DNA from: Luidia sarsii
Lineage: Eukaryota > Echinodermata > Asteroidea > Paxillosida > Luidiidae
NCBI GenBank assembly: GCA_949987565.1
Contig: OX465110.1
Span: 16,718,394 to 16,782,393, forward strand
Reading direction: 5' to 3'
DNA: 64,000 nucleotides
The notes below the pieces were generated by a model. It was not told the origin of the DNA, ran no database searches, and worked only from the letters and a program-made list of their open reading frames with translations. Positions 1 to 11,100 of the stretch are shown here, piece after piece (position 1 is the first letter of the stretch; the number at the start of each line of letters is the position of its first letter). The position numbers were made by a program, and so were the translations under genes.

Positions 1-295
1 CAGTTTGTAATGTCGCGATTACTGTAACATCAAAATTATGACACAAGAACAACTAATTAAGGGGGAATTTGGATGAAACTTATGACTTGTCCCTATAGTG
101 TACACATTGTTATGCAGTGGTTTCTCATGCCAGACTGTGCACAAAGGCATGGTCACCCACCCATCACATTTTCAATCATTGCGGACAAACGCAATACTTT
201 TTTTCAATTTTATTTTCACATGTTGCATCAGTACCATCTTTGCCACATTTTAAGCCCAATTTTGTGATCCAACTCTAAAGTTTAGCCCCCTTATA
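1..295 (-). repeat. Edge of a 3,112-bp cargo unit (inverted copy)
   Basis: The reverse complement is nearly identical to 25804-26098, the cargo sequence that follows each 484-bp MITE in the large array. It is joined to the MITE at 296 through the same TATA that flanks the MITE inside the array. It therefore represents another cargo-MITE unit that continues beyond the left edge. The 64-codon reading frame here is the same as in the array and is not supported as a gene. Confidence 0.9.
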
Positions 296-779
296 GGGTG
301 CAGCACACAAAATCCATCCAAGATGGCTCCGCCGAGCTGATTATCATAAAGTGTGTACCCACAACTTTTTTTTAATAAGGGGTCTTTGGAGGCTAATTAA
401 CTGATACATTGTAGAACAAGTGAAGCTTAAGACAACCTGGGGGTTCACTCTTCAATTTGGTATGAAATTTGGACCATATCTGGCTTTAAATGTGGCCCTA
501 TTTGGCTGCGGAAGTGGAGGGGTCCATCTCAAAATCCTTGCAGAAATTCGGCTTGGACGACTAGACATTTTGGGGGTGTTTTTTTCTGGGGGTAATTAGC
601 AAAAAATCTAATCGGCTAAGGGCACTAAAATTGAAAAGAATCTGAGAGATGAAGGTCCAAACTACAATTTTAAGTATAGCTACAAGAACTGAGAGACTTT
701 TGGACATGGGATAATTGGCTTTGAATGTGAGTGTTTTTGTACAGTGTTCAATGGGAGCTCTATTTAGTGTTCTGCACCC
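296..779 (-). mobile_element. 484-bp MITE, copy a
   Basis: Exactly 484 bp and antiparallel to copy b. Its termini match GGGTGCAGMACACWAAA as an imperfect 17-bp inverted repeat. The cargo side is flanked by TATA (292-295) and the outer side by CTCC (780-783), so no target-site duplication is visible within the window. Confidence 0.9.
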
Positions 780-847
780 CTCCGTACGAGCGAACAAGCG
801 TCATACCCCTGACCTCAAATCTGAGGGCGCCCTTCTGAAATACCACA

Positions 848-1331
848 GGGTGCAGAACACTAAATAGAGCTCCCGTTGAACACTGTACAAAAACACTCAC
901 TTTCAAAGTCAATTATCCCATGCCCAAAAGTCTCTCAGTTCTTGTAGCTATACTTAAAATTGTAATTTGGACCTTCATCTCTCAGATTCTTTTCAATTTT
1001 AGTGCCCTTAGCCGATTAGATTTTTTGCTAATTACCCCCAGAAAAAAACACCCCCAAAATGTCTAGTCGTCCAAGCCGAATTTCTGCAAGGATTTTGAGA
1101 TGGACCCCTCTACTTCCGCAGCCAAATAGGGCCACATTTAAAGCCAGATATGGTCCAAATTTCATACCAAATTGAAGAGTGAACCCCCAGGTTGTCTTAA
1201 GCTTCACTTGTTCTACAATGTATCAGTTAATTAGCCTCCAAAGACCCCTTATTAAAAAAAAGTTGTGGGTACACACTTTATGATAATCAGCTCGGCGGAG
1301 CCATCTTGGATGGATTTTGTGTGCTGCACCC
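848..1331 (+). mobile_element. 484-bp MITE, copy b with CACA duplication
   Basis: Full-length copy with termini GGGTGCAGAACAC and GTGTGCTGCACCC, flanked on both sides by CACA (844-847 and 1332-1335). This establishes a 4-bp target-site duplication for the family. With copy a it forms a long inverted repeat around a 68-bp spacer (780-847), inside UGT intron 2. No transposase is encoded and I cannot assign a superfamily. Confidence 0.92.
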
Positions 1332-1373
1332 CACACTGTATTTACATTGAATGCATATGGGTCTTGCTCTCAC

Positions 1374-1593
1374 CAAGAACATCGTTCTGAGGCAGCCACG
1401 ACACCAGCTTGGTGTTGGCGCCCAGGTTTCTGGGCGGCGTGCCGGGATACCTCCAGAGGACTCGCTGGGGGAGTCGAGCCATGGCAGCTGCTATTACGTC
1501 AACCATGTCGTCATTCATGACGTCAACCACAGAGCCCAGCGAGAATATGACAACACCGTGCTTGCCAGATCCCTCGAAGAAGTCATGTAGGTC
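1374..1593 (-). CDS. UGT exon 2 (start of UDP-sugar-binding domain)
   Basis: 220 bp, phase 0 in and phase 1 out. The acceptor is CTCTCTATAG before 1593; the donor is GTGAGA from 1373. It encodes DLHDFFEGSGKHGVV, IFSLGSVV, then RLPQRVLWRYPG and WLPQNDVLG, matching the vertebrate UGT segment between the acceptor domain and the signature. The phase-1 exit after the Gly of QNDVLG agrees with the intron position I recall for vertebrate UGTs. Confidence 0.9.
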
Positions 1594-3437
1594 CTATAGA
1601 GAGGAAATTTAACAGGAGTATTATACGGATTAGTGATAATGTAACAGACAGATTCTGTGTGTACGGTAGTGAAGAATGATGATGGACTCTTTGAAGATGA
1701 TGGCAGACCGGCTGAGTTTAGCTTAGTTGGGAGACTTTTATTATTGAACTCCAAGAACTCACTTATACATCCGGTAAATACTTAAGAAATGATACTGCAC
1801 CACAGGTTATAGGGCTGGAACAGCTTCGTGATCTGGCTATGCCTGGGTATAAGAGTAAGGAATGCGTGTTGGACTCTGGTCGGGCCTGATCTTCTCCTCG
1901 GAAAAACTGGGAAAATGACATTTAAAAACACCTTCTACAGGAGGGGGAAGATCTTTTCTTGGGGGATGTCATATAGAGAAGACATAACTTATATGACATC
2001 ATTTCAGGGAAGAAGGTGCAGGGTCAGTTTAGTGGGGAAACCATGAGGTCATGAACCCGAGGGTCACTGACAGAGGGACCCTGGTATGTATTGAGCCAGG
2101 TTACTTGGAATGAGGGCAGTGGGAATGACGTATGCAGGATAGACCTTACAAGGTATCCGTGTGTTCTTGACATCGATGCGATTCCTTCGCAAGGGACCCC
2201 TGTTTACAGCTCTCGTGTAAAATGGGCTTTATACGACATTGATAGCTGTACTTTGTTCTTTGGTTTTTTTTCAGTCGCGCGTAAAGCATTAAAACATTTT
2301 TTGGGGGGTTGATCAGTTGGTCGGTCGTTCGATTGGCTGGTTGCTTATAGTTGCTTGCTTGTTCGTTGCTTGCTCGGTTTTTGATTGCGTGCTTAGTTTA
2401 CTTGCTGACATGTTTGCCTGCATGCATGCTTTCTTATTTGCTTGCTCGCATGTTATATTGCTTGCTCGCTTGCCCGCCTGGGTTCGTACCTGTGAGAGTG
2501 GCCTTGGGTCGTCAGCTGAGAGCCCACCCACAAAGATGGTGTTAGGCGTGATGGCCCGTGGGTAGTCCATGGCGAAGTGCGAGTGAAACAACCACAGCTC
2601 GGCACTACGTATGGTCTCCCTCATGTTCAGGTCAGTCCGTATGTTGTGCTTGGCCTTTAGGGCGTCGTACGGGCCCAACATGAAGCGGTCCGTGATGGTG
2701 GAGAGCGACACCCACGTCAGCGTGTTCGTCAGCCGCTGCCAGAATGTCATGGTGTCCGTGGAGTCGCTCATCAAGACCGGCACGTGGGCGGTGTTGATGG
2801 GGATGTCGTACCAGCGGTCGTGGAGGCCGGCCGACAGCGAGGCGGCCGTAATGATCACGAACCGCAGTGACAGTTTCTGCGCCACCAGAGCCATGCAAGG
2901 GTTGATCAGGTCAAAGGTCATGATGTCAAAGTGGACGGCCCGCAGCGTCGCCATCAGCTCCTCGTCCGCGAGTAGGATGTTGCACTCGAACGTCAGGTAC
3001 TTGGACATGGGCCTGGTCGGTTTCAGCTCCTCGCGTTTCTGCTCCTCTGTCTTGTCCCCTCCCGATCCGGTCAGTCTGTTGAGCAGGATCTTGACGTAGC
3101 TGCCAGTGGTCTGGTAGGTGCTGTTGAGCGACGCCAGTGCGAATCTGTTCTCCATCTCCCTTATGTCGCCCAGGCTGTAGGGCGAGCTGTAGACCTGGAA
3201 GTCGAACCAGTCGGCGTCGCTGCCGTTCAGCCGGTGGATGTAGGTGCTGCTTAGGAGGAAAGTGACGTGGTGGCCTCGCTGCACCAGCTGCCGGCCGATC
3301 TTGGCGCTGAACAGGTAGTGGGTCTTGTCCACGCCAGCCGACATTAGAATTCGGGCCGCGCTCGCACCCCGATGGACGCAAATCGCAAGCAGGACCAATC
3401 CCACCAAAGCACACACCGTCACGCGAACCGCCATCAT
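1374..3437 (-). CDS. UDP-glucuronosyltransferase, 5' part (exons 1-2)
   Basis: This is the N-terminal and middle part of a UGT-family glycosyltransferase, an ER enzyme that transfers a sugar from a UDP-sugar to lipophilic acceptors. Exon 1 (2490-3437) and exon 2 (1374-1593) join in phase 0 and give 389 residues. Residues 1-28 form a signal peptide with a hydrophobic core and an Ala/Ser-rich end. A THYLF segment holds the likely catalytic His (H40). HFDIMTFD matches the region of the acceptor-activating Asp. The exon junction (DDPRPLSQ then DLHDFFEGSGKHG) leads into VVIFSLGS and WLPQNDVLG, both characteristic of UGTs. The family is usually about 520-530 residues, so about 130 are missing: the UDP-sugar signature, membrane anchor and cytosolic tail. 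The next intron begins at 1373 with GTGAGA and contains a MITE pair; the remaining exons must lie left of the window, or the gene is truncated. The exact family member and sugar cannot be told. Confidence 0.9.
1594..2489. other. UGT intron 1, with low-complexity tract
   Basis: This is the intron between UGT exons 1 and 2. At 2310-2480 it has a degenerate run of GTTGCTTGCTTG-type sequence next to the exon-1 donor. I see no other element. Confidence 0.6.
2490..3437 (-). CDS. UGT exon 1 (signal peptide and acceptor-binding domain)
   Basis: 316 codons. I chose the first Met of MMAVRV (3435-3437) as start because the hydrophobic signal peptide follows directly. The frame is open upstream to 3569, but that would put 44 non-signal residues in front. 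The exon ends with CAG at 2490 and a GTACGA donor. Reading on gives a low-complexity tail in all likelihood not translated. GC content and codon use are clearly richer than the surrounding AT-rich DNA. Confidence 0.9.
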
Positions 3438-3569
3438 CACCAGCCCAACAGATACTGAGAGTGAAATAGAGAGTGTATATATCCCAGTAATATCCTTTTG
3501 AAAGCTGGGTAGTTTAGTATATGTTATGGCACAATGTACCCGCATAATAGGGCACACCGGATCTGCCAT

Positions 3570-4545
3570 TAAACCATGCAGTTATAACGATTCGTATAAC
3601 ATACCTGCATGTTTCCCAGATAAGATTTCTTTTTCATGACAATAAACTGCAATTGCATAGCGCATTACAAGATTCCTCAATGCGCTTTACACAAAAAAAT
3701 AAACATTACCTTAAAGGCTTAATCAAATTCCACACATTGAAGTTCATTTATATTATTAATCATTTTCACATTATACATTTGAAATCCCTAATACAATGTA
3801 ATAATAATAATAACACAAGAATAAATCAAATTTAACCAGAACGGTACATGTATAATGGTTAAAAAAAACGACACACAGTAGTTTGACAAAATCATCAACA
3901 AAGACGAAAACCCAACTTTAGAACAATACAAATTCACCAGAAAACTTAACAATTAAAATTAACAATTTTTAACAATTAAAATACCAAGCACAAGTGATAC
4001 TTTGATTATAAACATTCAAGACTTGTGATCATGATGTTGGTGTCTGAATTTGTTTTGTCATCCATGTGAAGATTAAAATCACCAGCAAGCACAATTCGTC
4101 CTGGAATGTTGTTCGTACATTCCTGCGAGCTAGAAAAGTCATTGAAGAACACCTGAGAAGCCGGCTTGTTCCCTTTGGAATAGGGAGGACGATAGACAAT
4201 AAACATTCTCACCGACGTGAATAGTGATATCCATATGCTCAAAAGCTTTGTACACAACACATTTGTTTACTGTTGTTGTGAAACCCTGATGTAGGATCAC
4301 ACAAACACATCCACCAGTCGTAGATCTTGGACGTATTTAATTAGAAATCGTAATTGTGTTAGTGGTTTATACATGGAGGTAGAAACAGGGGTAGAAGGTA
4401 CCATCCAACTCTTTCGAATCATTGCGATATGTTCGGCAAGCAGGCCTTATTAGATCAGTAGCTGGTATATTGCAAAAGGACACTTTCCTCTTGGCAGCGC
4501 AGATTTAACAACGTATAATTTGAGGACGTAGGCCTATTCATTAAC
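3570..4545. other. Upstream region of UGT; nothing recognised
   Basis: AT-rich sequence with poly-A and ATTAATA runs. It should contain the UGT promoter. I see no convincing TATA box, repeat family or coding exon. Confidence 0.4.
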
Positions 4546-4917
4546 ATGGACTCAGAGGCTTGTGCGCCCTCCCTTGGCGAAACTCAAGACAGGCCTTTAT
4601 TCAAAATTAACGATGCCACAATGCGACGATGCGACGGCACGACGCAACTATGCGACGATGCGACAATCCGACGGCACGATGCAACTATGCGACGGCACGA
4701 CGCGACTATACGCCGTCGACGGCGTAAACGGCCAGAGACCCTGAAAAATAAAATGCGACGATGCGACTATGCGACGGCACGACGTGACTATATGCGCCGT
4801 GGACGGCGCATGTTTGAGAGATCCGGGTACAAGTGCGAAACGTGCGCCGCGTACTGCACTGACTTGGCAGAGATGGAAATCCATATAAACCGGAACCATG
4901 ACTGGTTTCTGTAGCTG
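4546..4917 (+). CDS. Uncertain ORF: Arg/Asp minisatellite plus C2H2-like finger
   Basis: A 122-codon frame. Its middle (4615-4800) is a degenerate minisatellite of GATGCGAC/GGCACGAC words that gives RRHDATMRR-type peptides. The C-terminus has a C-x2-C-x12-H-x4-H pattern (KCETCA ... IHINRNH) followed by DWFL and a stop, which fits a single C2H2 zinc finger. This could be the last exon of a zinc-finger gene invaded by a repeat, or chance. No upstream exon was identified. Confidence 0.25.
4615..4800. repeat. GATGCGAC / GGCACGAC minisatellite
   Basis: Degenerate tandem words of about 13 and 26 bp, interrupted by a palindromic CGCCGTCGACGGCG segment. Confidence 0.7.
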
Positions 4918-5228
4918 AGATGCCACGTGATAGTAACCGCTTACATTGTATATGGCACACTGGGGTGGGAGGGGGACAATGCAATGCTCTTGCATTGCAC
5001 TCAATCGTATGCAATGAAATCATTATTTTGGCGGCACACCGGATTTGTGATTCCTAACATACCTGCATGTTTCCGAGACAACATCGTTTGATTTGTTATG
5101 TTTTGCTGAAGGTTGCCGGTGTATGTTCATAACATACACAAAGGTTTGATGATTTCAATGACCAACATGCAAATCTATAATAAATAAATGATATGCATAG
5201 GTAGTATAGGACCTTCCAAAACGAAAAC

Positions 5229-5266
5229 CTTTGAGAAAGGTCTTGCTCAGATCGAAACGCCAGGCG
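5229..5266 (+). repeat. Hammerhead-like hairpin motif, copy 1
   Basis: Short hairpin GGTCT-TGCTC-AGATC followed by GAAACGCC. It is a diverged member of the GGTCC...GGATCGAAACGTC motif family seen at 6551, 16205, 22140 and 24354. Confidence 0.5.
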
Positions 5267-5397
5267 CTGTACATTTGGATTGACTTCATGAATCACATGG
5301 TCTTCGCGTGACTTCATTTCGATGAATAGCATAGAGCATAGTAGGCCTATGCCTAGAACGACGGACATTGATTAACTTTGCTTGCCGACTTAATTAA

Positions 5398-5545
5398 AGC
5401 GCCAATACAACATTGGGAAGATCGGAAAACATCGATGTCCACAGATTTCCTTCTAATTTACACAGTTTGTACATGGTCATAATAGAATCCCCACGTTGAA
5501 ATCTACTTGCGGTTTGGAATGCTGTATTTTTAAGAATAAAATAAC
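5398..5545 (+). mobile_element. Terminal fragment of a TTAA-type element
   Basis: It begins AGCGCCAATACAACATTGG directly after TTAA (5394-5397) and is about 90% identical by eye to the start of the 5.9-kb element at 9412. The opposite terminus was not found nearby, so it is a solo end or a truncated copy. Confidence 0.7.
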
Positions 5546-5732
5546 TTATTTCTTGAAATGTGTACACACAACGTAATTTGTTTCATTCCGTACTAGGTCA
5601 TGATGTCGCTTACCGGGGTGCCCATGATGTTCAAGATCAGTTTGTATACACGTGCGTCGTGTTTTAAGTAAAACAAAGTTTTCCCTAATCGTTTCATGAA
5701 CAGCGCCTTCTGTCAAGTGAACAGGTCCGTCT

Positions 5733-5968
5733 ATGGCCGTTTTCGAAATGGAGGCTTAGGTTCGGGCTTAGGCTTCGGTCATTATCTTACTCGCCACAGG
5801 TCTCTAAAAACGAGCGATTGGCCCCCTAGTTTTTTGGGGAATACCCTGTACCTATCAAGCCAACAAACCTTCAAATTGGGAAACACACCACAACCTGGAT
5901 TTTCAGGTTGTGTCAGACGGAGACCGGCGAAGCCTGAGCCTAAGCCTTCATTTCGGAAACGGCCTATC
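5733..5968. mobile_element. Fold-back MITE, about 240 bp
   Basis: The ends are inverted copies of about 38 bp (CCGTTTTCGAAATGGAGGCT at the left; the reverse complement near 5945-5965 with a few changes). There is no coding capacity. Confidence 0.65.
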
Positions 5969-7020
5969 TTTGTTTCGTGTGCCTCTTTCCTGCGTTTTAT
6001 AATGATCATTGTGGTAAGCTGGCGATTTACCGACTCTTGAATTGAGACCATGAATATTTGCTTACAGACAGTGCACTCACACCACACAAAACGAATGCAA
6101 TCAGAAACCGGGACTACAAATGTACAGTTGTTTTTATTCATTTTGTCACTCCGAAAAGAGGTGTCCATGGAAGCAACTTGAAGTGCATTTTATGATCATT
6201 CCTTCCCACGTAAAGGAAAATGTTGAACCTCCTTAGTATGACTGGCACATTTATGCGCAAGACACGTGATGCAAACATATTGACTCTTTTGCACTACGAA
6301 TCTATTAATTACAAGTCATTTTGAACTGCTTGCAGAGTAGTTTAATTGGCAAACGAGATGTTATCATACACTTCAAGCAGAAATATTTATTGTCTCATCT
6401 GATTATCTTATCTTTTCATTAATCCAAATAACTCTGCAATATGTATAAACATCCGTAATACAAAAATGTTTGCAAACTGCCGACTGACTAAACAATGTCC
6501 TTAAAAAAAATCCACGAAACACAACGATTCAGAGAGGACCTGAAAATGGCAGGGTCCTGCTAGGATCAAAAACGTCCAGGCCTCTCTATCCTTAAGATTT
6601 ATAAACGTCTGTGGCAAATGAATGCAAAAAAAGGGTGAGACGTTTATCACTGACTATTGATAAATAGTGACAACAGGACACATTTCTATTAGCCAATTCC
6701 AATGGCAATCTTAATTGATGAAAAGGCACCTCATTAGAAAAAAAAACAAATATTGTGACATTTGCTTTCAGGGAATACAACTAGCTATGTACATATTTTG
6801 TACACACTGACTGTGGGTGAAGAGTAGGTCCGTTCACCTAATGCCGCACTGTCCATGTTCTTTGGGCAGCAGAATTCCTACTGAGTGGATGGGTCTAAAA
6901 TGAAAGCCTGTGTGCCACCATAGCTGGGGGCCATTAAACACCAACCCTTTTTGTCTACCTTTTATCAGATGGCCGGGGTGATAGACAGGGTCATCACACA
7001 CCAACCCTTTTTCTTCCCAC
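5969..7020. other. Intergenic, nothing recognised except one hairpin motif
   Basis: AT-rich sequence between UGT and DRC4. It includes a diverged hammerhead-like hairpin at 6551-6583 (GGTCCTGCTAGGATC then AAAAACGTC). No coding exon is evident. Confidence 0.4.
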
Positions 7021-7024
7021 ATCA

Positions 7025-7765
7025 GGTAACTGAATGCAATTGGCAGACAAGGTCATCACACATGAACCCTTTGTCTACCAACACGGGGTGACTGAATACA
7101 ATGGGTAGGCAGGGTCATTGCATACAAGCCTTTGTCTATCCACACCAGGTGACTGAATACAATGGGTAGGCGGGGTCATTGCATACAAGCCTTTGTCTAC
7201 CCACACAAGGTGACTGAATACAATGGGTAGGCGGGGTCATTGCATACAAGCCTTTGTCTACCCACACCAGGTGACTGAATACAATGGGTAGGCGGGGTCA
7301 TTGCATACAAGCCTTTGTCTACCCACACCAGATGACTGAATACAATGGGTAGGCAGGGTCATTGCATACAAGCCTTTGTCTACCCACACCAGGTGACTGA
7401 ATACAATGGGTAGGCGGGGTCATTGCATACAAGCCTTTGTCTACCCACACCAGATGACTGAATACAATGGGTAGGCGGGGTCATTGCATACAAGCCTTTG
7501 TCTACCCACACCAGGTGACTGAATACAATGGGTAGGCGGGGTCATTGCATACAAGCCTTTGTCTACCCACACCAGGTGACTGAATACAATGGGTAGGCGG
7601 GGTCATTGCATACCAAGCCTTTGTCTACCCACACCAGGTGACTGAATACAATGGGTAGGCAGGGTCATTGCATACAAGTCTTAGTCTACCCACACCAGGT
7701 GACTGTATAAATAGATAGACAGGGTCATTGCATACCAAGCCTCTTGTCTACCCACATCAGGTGAC
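7025..7765. repeat. 61-bp minisatellite, about 12 copies
   Basis: The unit starts GTGACTGAATACAATGGGTA and continues through GTCATTGCATACAAGCC to CTACCCACACCAG. Internal copies are almost identical; outer ones are diverged. It lies about 260 bp downstream of the DRC4 stop codon. Confidence 0.95.
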
Positions 7766-8028
7766 CGAACCAGGAGGAACAAAGGATTCGGATGCGACGT
7801 GCCAAAGGCCCCCAGGCATGGCAGTGTTGACAGGCTTCAGAATGATCTAATCCACTGGCCGCAGAATCCTGCCCCGTTTCTCTTTCTCTACAAAGTGAAC
7901 CGGAAGGAATTGGGGGGGATTTAGTTTGGTGGGCTTGGTTGGGGTTGGGGTTGGGGCTTGGTGGGGGTTGGGGATGGCGAGGGTTGGGGGCTGGGTGTGG
8001 GTCGGCCTGGACAAGTCAAGCCTCTGGT

Positions 8029-8178
8029 CTAGGTAGGCGCAGCCACCAGGCCGGCTGCCCCCTGGCCCAGCTGCTGTCCCCCCACCGTGCTCTCCAGCGG
8101 CTTGAAGCCCAGCTCCTCAGTGGGCACGCCGAACGTCGTCAGTTTGGCCTCGTACGTCCGCAGCAGATCATTGTGCGC
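8029..8178 (-). CDS. GAS8/DRC4: DRC4 exon 11 (C-terminus and stop)
   Basis: 49 codons plus TAG at 8029-8031: [17 protein letters not shown] then GFKPLE, and the Gly/Ala-rich end GLVAAPT. The acceptor is TTTTTTCCTCAG. No clear AATAAA is seen on this strand before the minisatellite at 7765. Confidence 0.95.
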   Translation of the reverse strand, partial: AHNDLLRTYEAKLTTFGVPTEELGFKPLESTVGGQQLGQGAAGLVAAPT

Positions 8179-11100
8179 CTGAGGAAAAAACATATCATTG
8201 AATCAGTAAAGAAGATACCTTTACTCCAATCGCCAGTCGGGAAGATATATTTTTGGGGATACCACTCAACCTCCCTCATTTTATAATTATAGGCCCTTCA
8301 CACTATGAACATCTAAACCGTGAAAAAGGGGTGAAAATGTCATTTCGCCGTGAAACTAAAAAGTCACTGTGATTTCACTGTACATCTTACAGTGAATTCA
8401 CTGTGAAAATAATCAAAATTCACCATGTTTTCACCCCTATTTCATGGCACACAGTTAGCCAAGTCATTTTCACGGTGTTTTCACCAGTGGTCTCCAAGGC
8501 CACATTCCTGGTGGTAAATGGCTAGAGGCAATTTAGAAGTATCTGGGAGTGATAGTTACAAGGACACCATACAGTACATCTATGGGGGCTGGTGGTCCCT
8601 ACTGGTAATTGAATTAGCTATCACCCAAGGCTGGAGCTTGCCACCCTAGATATTCACTATTTTTCACGGTCTCTTTAGTGACCAGAAGATGTCCTTATCA
8701 GGTCAGAGAAGCGATTATTTTCACAGTGAAATCACTGTAAGATGCACAGTGAAATCACAGTGACTTTTTAGTTTCACGGCGAAATTACATTTTCACCCCT
8801 TTTTCCCGGTTTAGATGTTTATAGTGTAAAACCATTTAAACTCTTCAAAACCTTTACCTTGCAGACTCTAGCAAGTTCGTACTGCAGATCCTTGATGGCG
8901 CTGTTCTTGGAATCCAAGACATCCTGTGGACAAAATAAACACATATAAAGGAGTTACTGTATATTAGCAACGGTAAGGAATACAGATCTTCCAGTGTACC
9001 AAAATTACCGAACATATTGTTTCTGTGCATCGGGCATCATCTTGCAATTTGGGTTTAATAAAATTAACCTCAAGGGCCAATTTTTGAGAGCTGCTTAAGC
9101 ACTAAAATTTGCTTAAGCACGAAAAAAAACCCAGCAGCATCAGAAGAATAGTGGAATACAACTGAGATTGCATCCTGAGGTGGTTTTGTAATCCTGTTTA
9201 CACAAGGAAGGCTTTTCACGCTTAGCAGATTCTCGCGCTTAGGCGGCTCTATGGCAACGGCCCCAGCGGTGGATTTCACAAAGTCTTACGGCGTCTCGCA
9301 ACTCAACCTACGACTGAAAGCTCATCATAGGCTGTGATACGTAATGGTTTCTGTGCACGCTCACCGTCTTGCGATTATCTGTAAGCTACAATGAGTTTAA
9401 ATAAGACTTAAAGGCCCTATACAACATTGGGAAGATCGGAAAAAATCGATGTCCACAGATTTCCTTCTAATTTACACAGTTTGTAGATGGTCATGATAGA
9501 ATCCTCATGTTGAAATATTACGGTCTGGGATGCTGTAGTTTTCGAGAAATCGTTACTCAAACACCGAAATTATTTTTGATCTCAATAAGTCAATAAATCC
9601 GTTTTTCGGGCGATTCGTTGAATGCTGCCCTCACACGACCGTTAAAAGATTGTCATTCTTACTTGGTCAACGGCCGCAGTTTGTCCGAAAAAATGTGCTA
9701 GTGCACACACACGGGTACGGTACACACACGTGCATTATACATGTACTGTACACACACATGTAGTGCACACTGTGTACAGTTCGTGAAGTGCATCGTTACG
9801 CGTATTCATTCTGTTTATATCACGCTTATAACTTATAGTTATACTCAACTTCTGAAACTTCTTTTGACCTTTCAAAATGGAGAAAAGTTCGAAAGGAAAT
9901 CGTGGAAGGCCGAAGAAGCACATGTCAGAAAGCGCCAAGAAAAGGTCGAAAGCGGAGGCTAATCGGAAGTTCCGTGCATCGCACGATACGACGACACTCT
10001 GTCTACTCTTAGTCTTACGCCATCCTTCTTGAAACGCTGGAGGTCCAAGGCAAATGAGCTTGGAGTATCCAATGCAAAGCTGGCCGAAATCATGCTGGAT
10101 GGCCTAGAAAAGACGACCAGGCCTTCGACTGCTAGCCTCAGCCCCAACCAACCCAGCACAAGTACAGGAATGTGAGTAAATAATATATACTTAAAAAATG
10201 TAGATTAAAAATATTTCTAATAATATAGTAATAATTCTACATCATGTATATTCATTTCGGCAAGAGTTGCATACAGAAAAGTGCATGAAACAAGGTACTA
10301 CTGTAGTACAGTACTAGTACTTCTAAAAAGTACTAGTACTAGTACTAGTACTAGTAGTACTACTAGTAGTACCACTACTACTCATAGTACTAGTACTTAG
10401 TACTTCAGTAGTACAGTAGGAGTACATTTTTTAATTTGAGTTTATTGAGTAAACATGGAAGAAAAACTTAATAATTTTGTTAATCAAACGTGGTGATTTG
10501 ACCCTAGCACTTGGCACTTTAGTCAGTTTAGATAGCAGGACCTGCACCGGTGTTGAAGACATATAGTATTAGTAGCTTAGAAAGGTCCTGTTTGGTATAT
10601 CCAATACTGTAATACTAGTAGTAGTACAGTTACTTATAAAGTATATAGTATTACTCAGTGTAATTTGTAATATAGTTGCGGTAACAGTAACCCCCTAAGG
10701 ACTGGACAGCTGAGATGTGAAGAGCACTGGTGTGCAAAACCAGAGGTCTCAGATTCAAGTCCCCGTCAAGACAAAGTTTTCTTTGCCATTTTTCAAAAGT
10801 GTGCTAAAGTTCCAAGTCACTTTTCCCTTATTCGTTTGTCTAAAATTATACATGGTTTAAAAAAAATCAACATTCCATTTGATGTAAGTGGATTAAACAG
10901 GACAATAATTTGAAATTCACACAGTGAAAATATTATCACTTATTGTGCGCAAAGGGCCCCTGATACAATGCATGTATACAAGTACAGTATTACTTGCCGC
11001 AAATTTAATCACACATTCCAACTTTTTTTTTCAGCATTTGATGTCAGGAGTCATTTGAAGCTTCAGTCAAAGCTGGCCAGATGATTGTAAGCAGATTGAT

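Noticed and set aside
2313..2489. Continuation of the UGT ORF to 2313
   Set aside because: The GTACGA donor at 2489 and the UGT exon 2 at 1593 in matching phase show that this is intron; the tail residues come from TTGC-rich repeat.
3438..3569. Upstream in-frame Met at 3569 as UGT start
   Set aside because: It would put 44 residues before a clear signal peptide; the MMAVRV start is more likely.
7025..7765. Possible CRISPR-like array
   Set aside because: Units are contiguous with no unique spacers, and the sequence is eukaryotic; it is a minisatellite.
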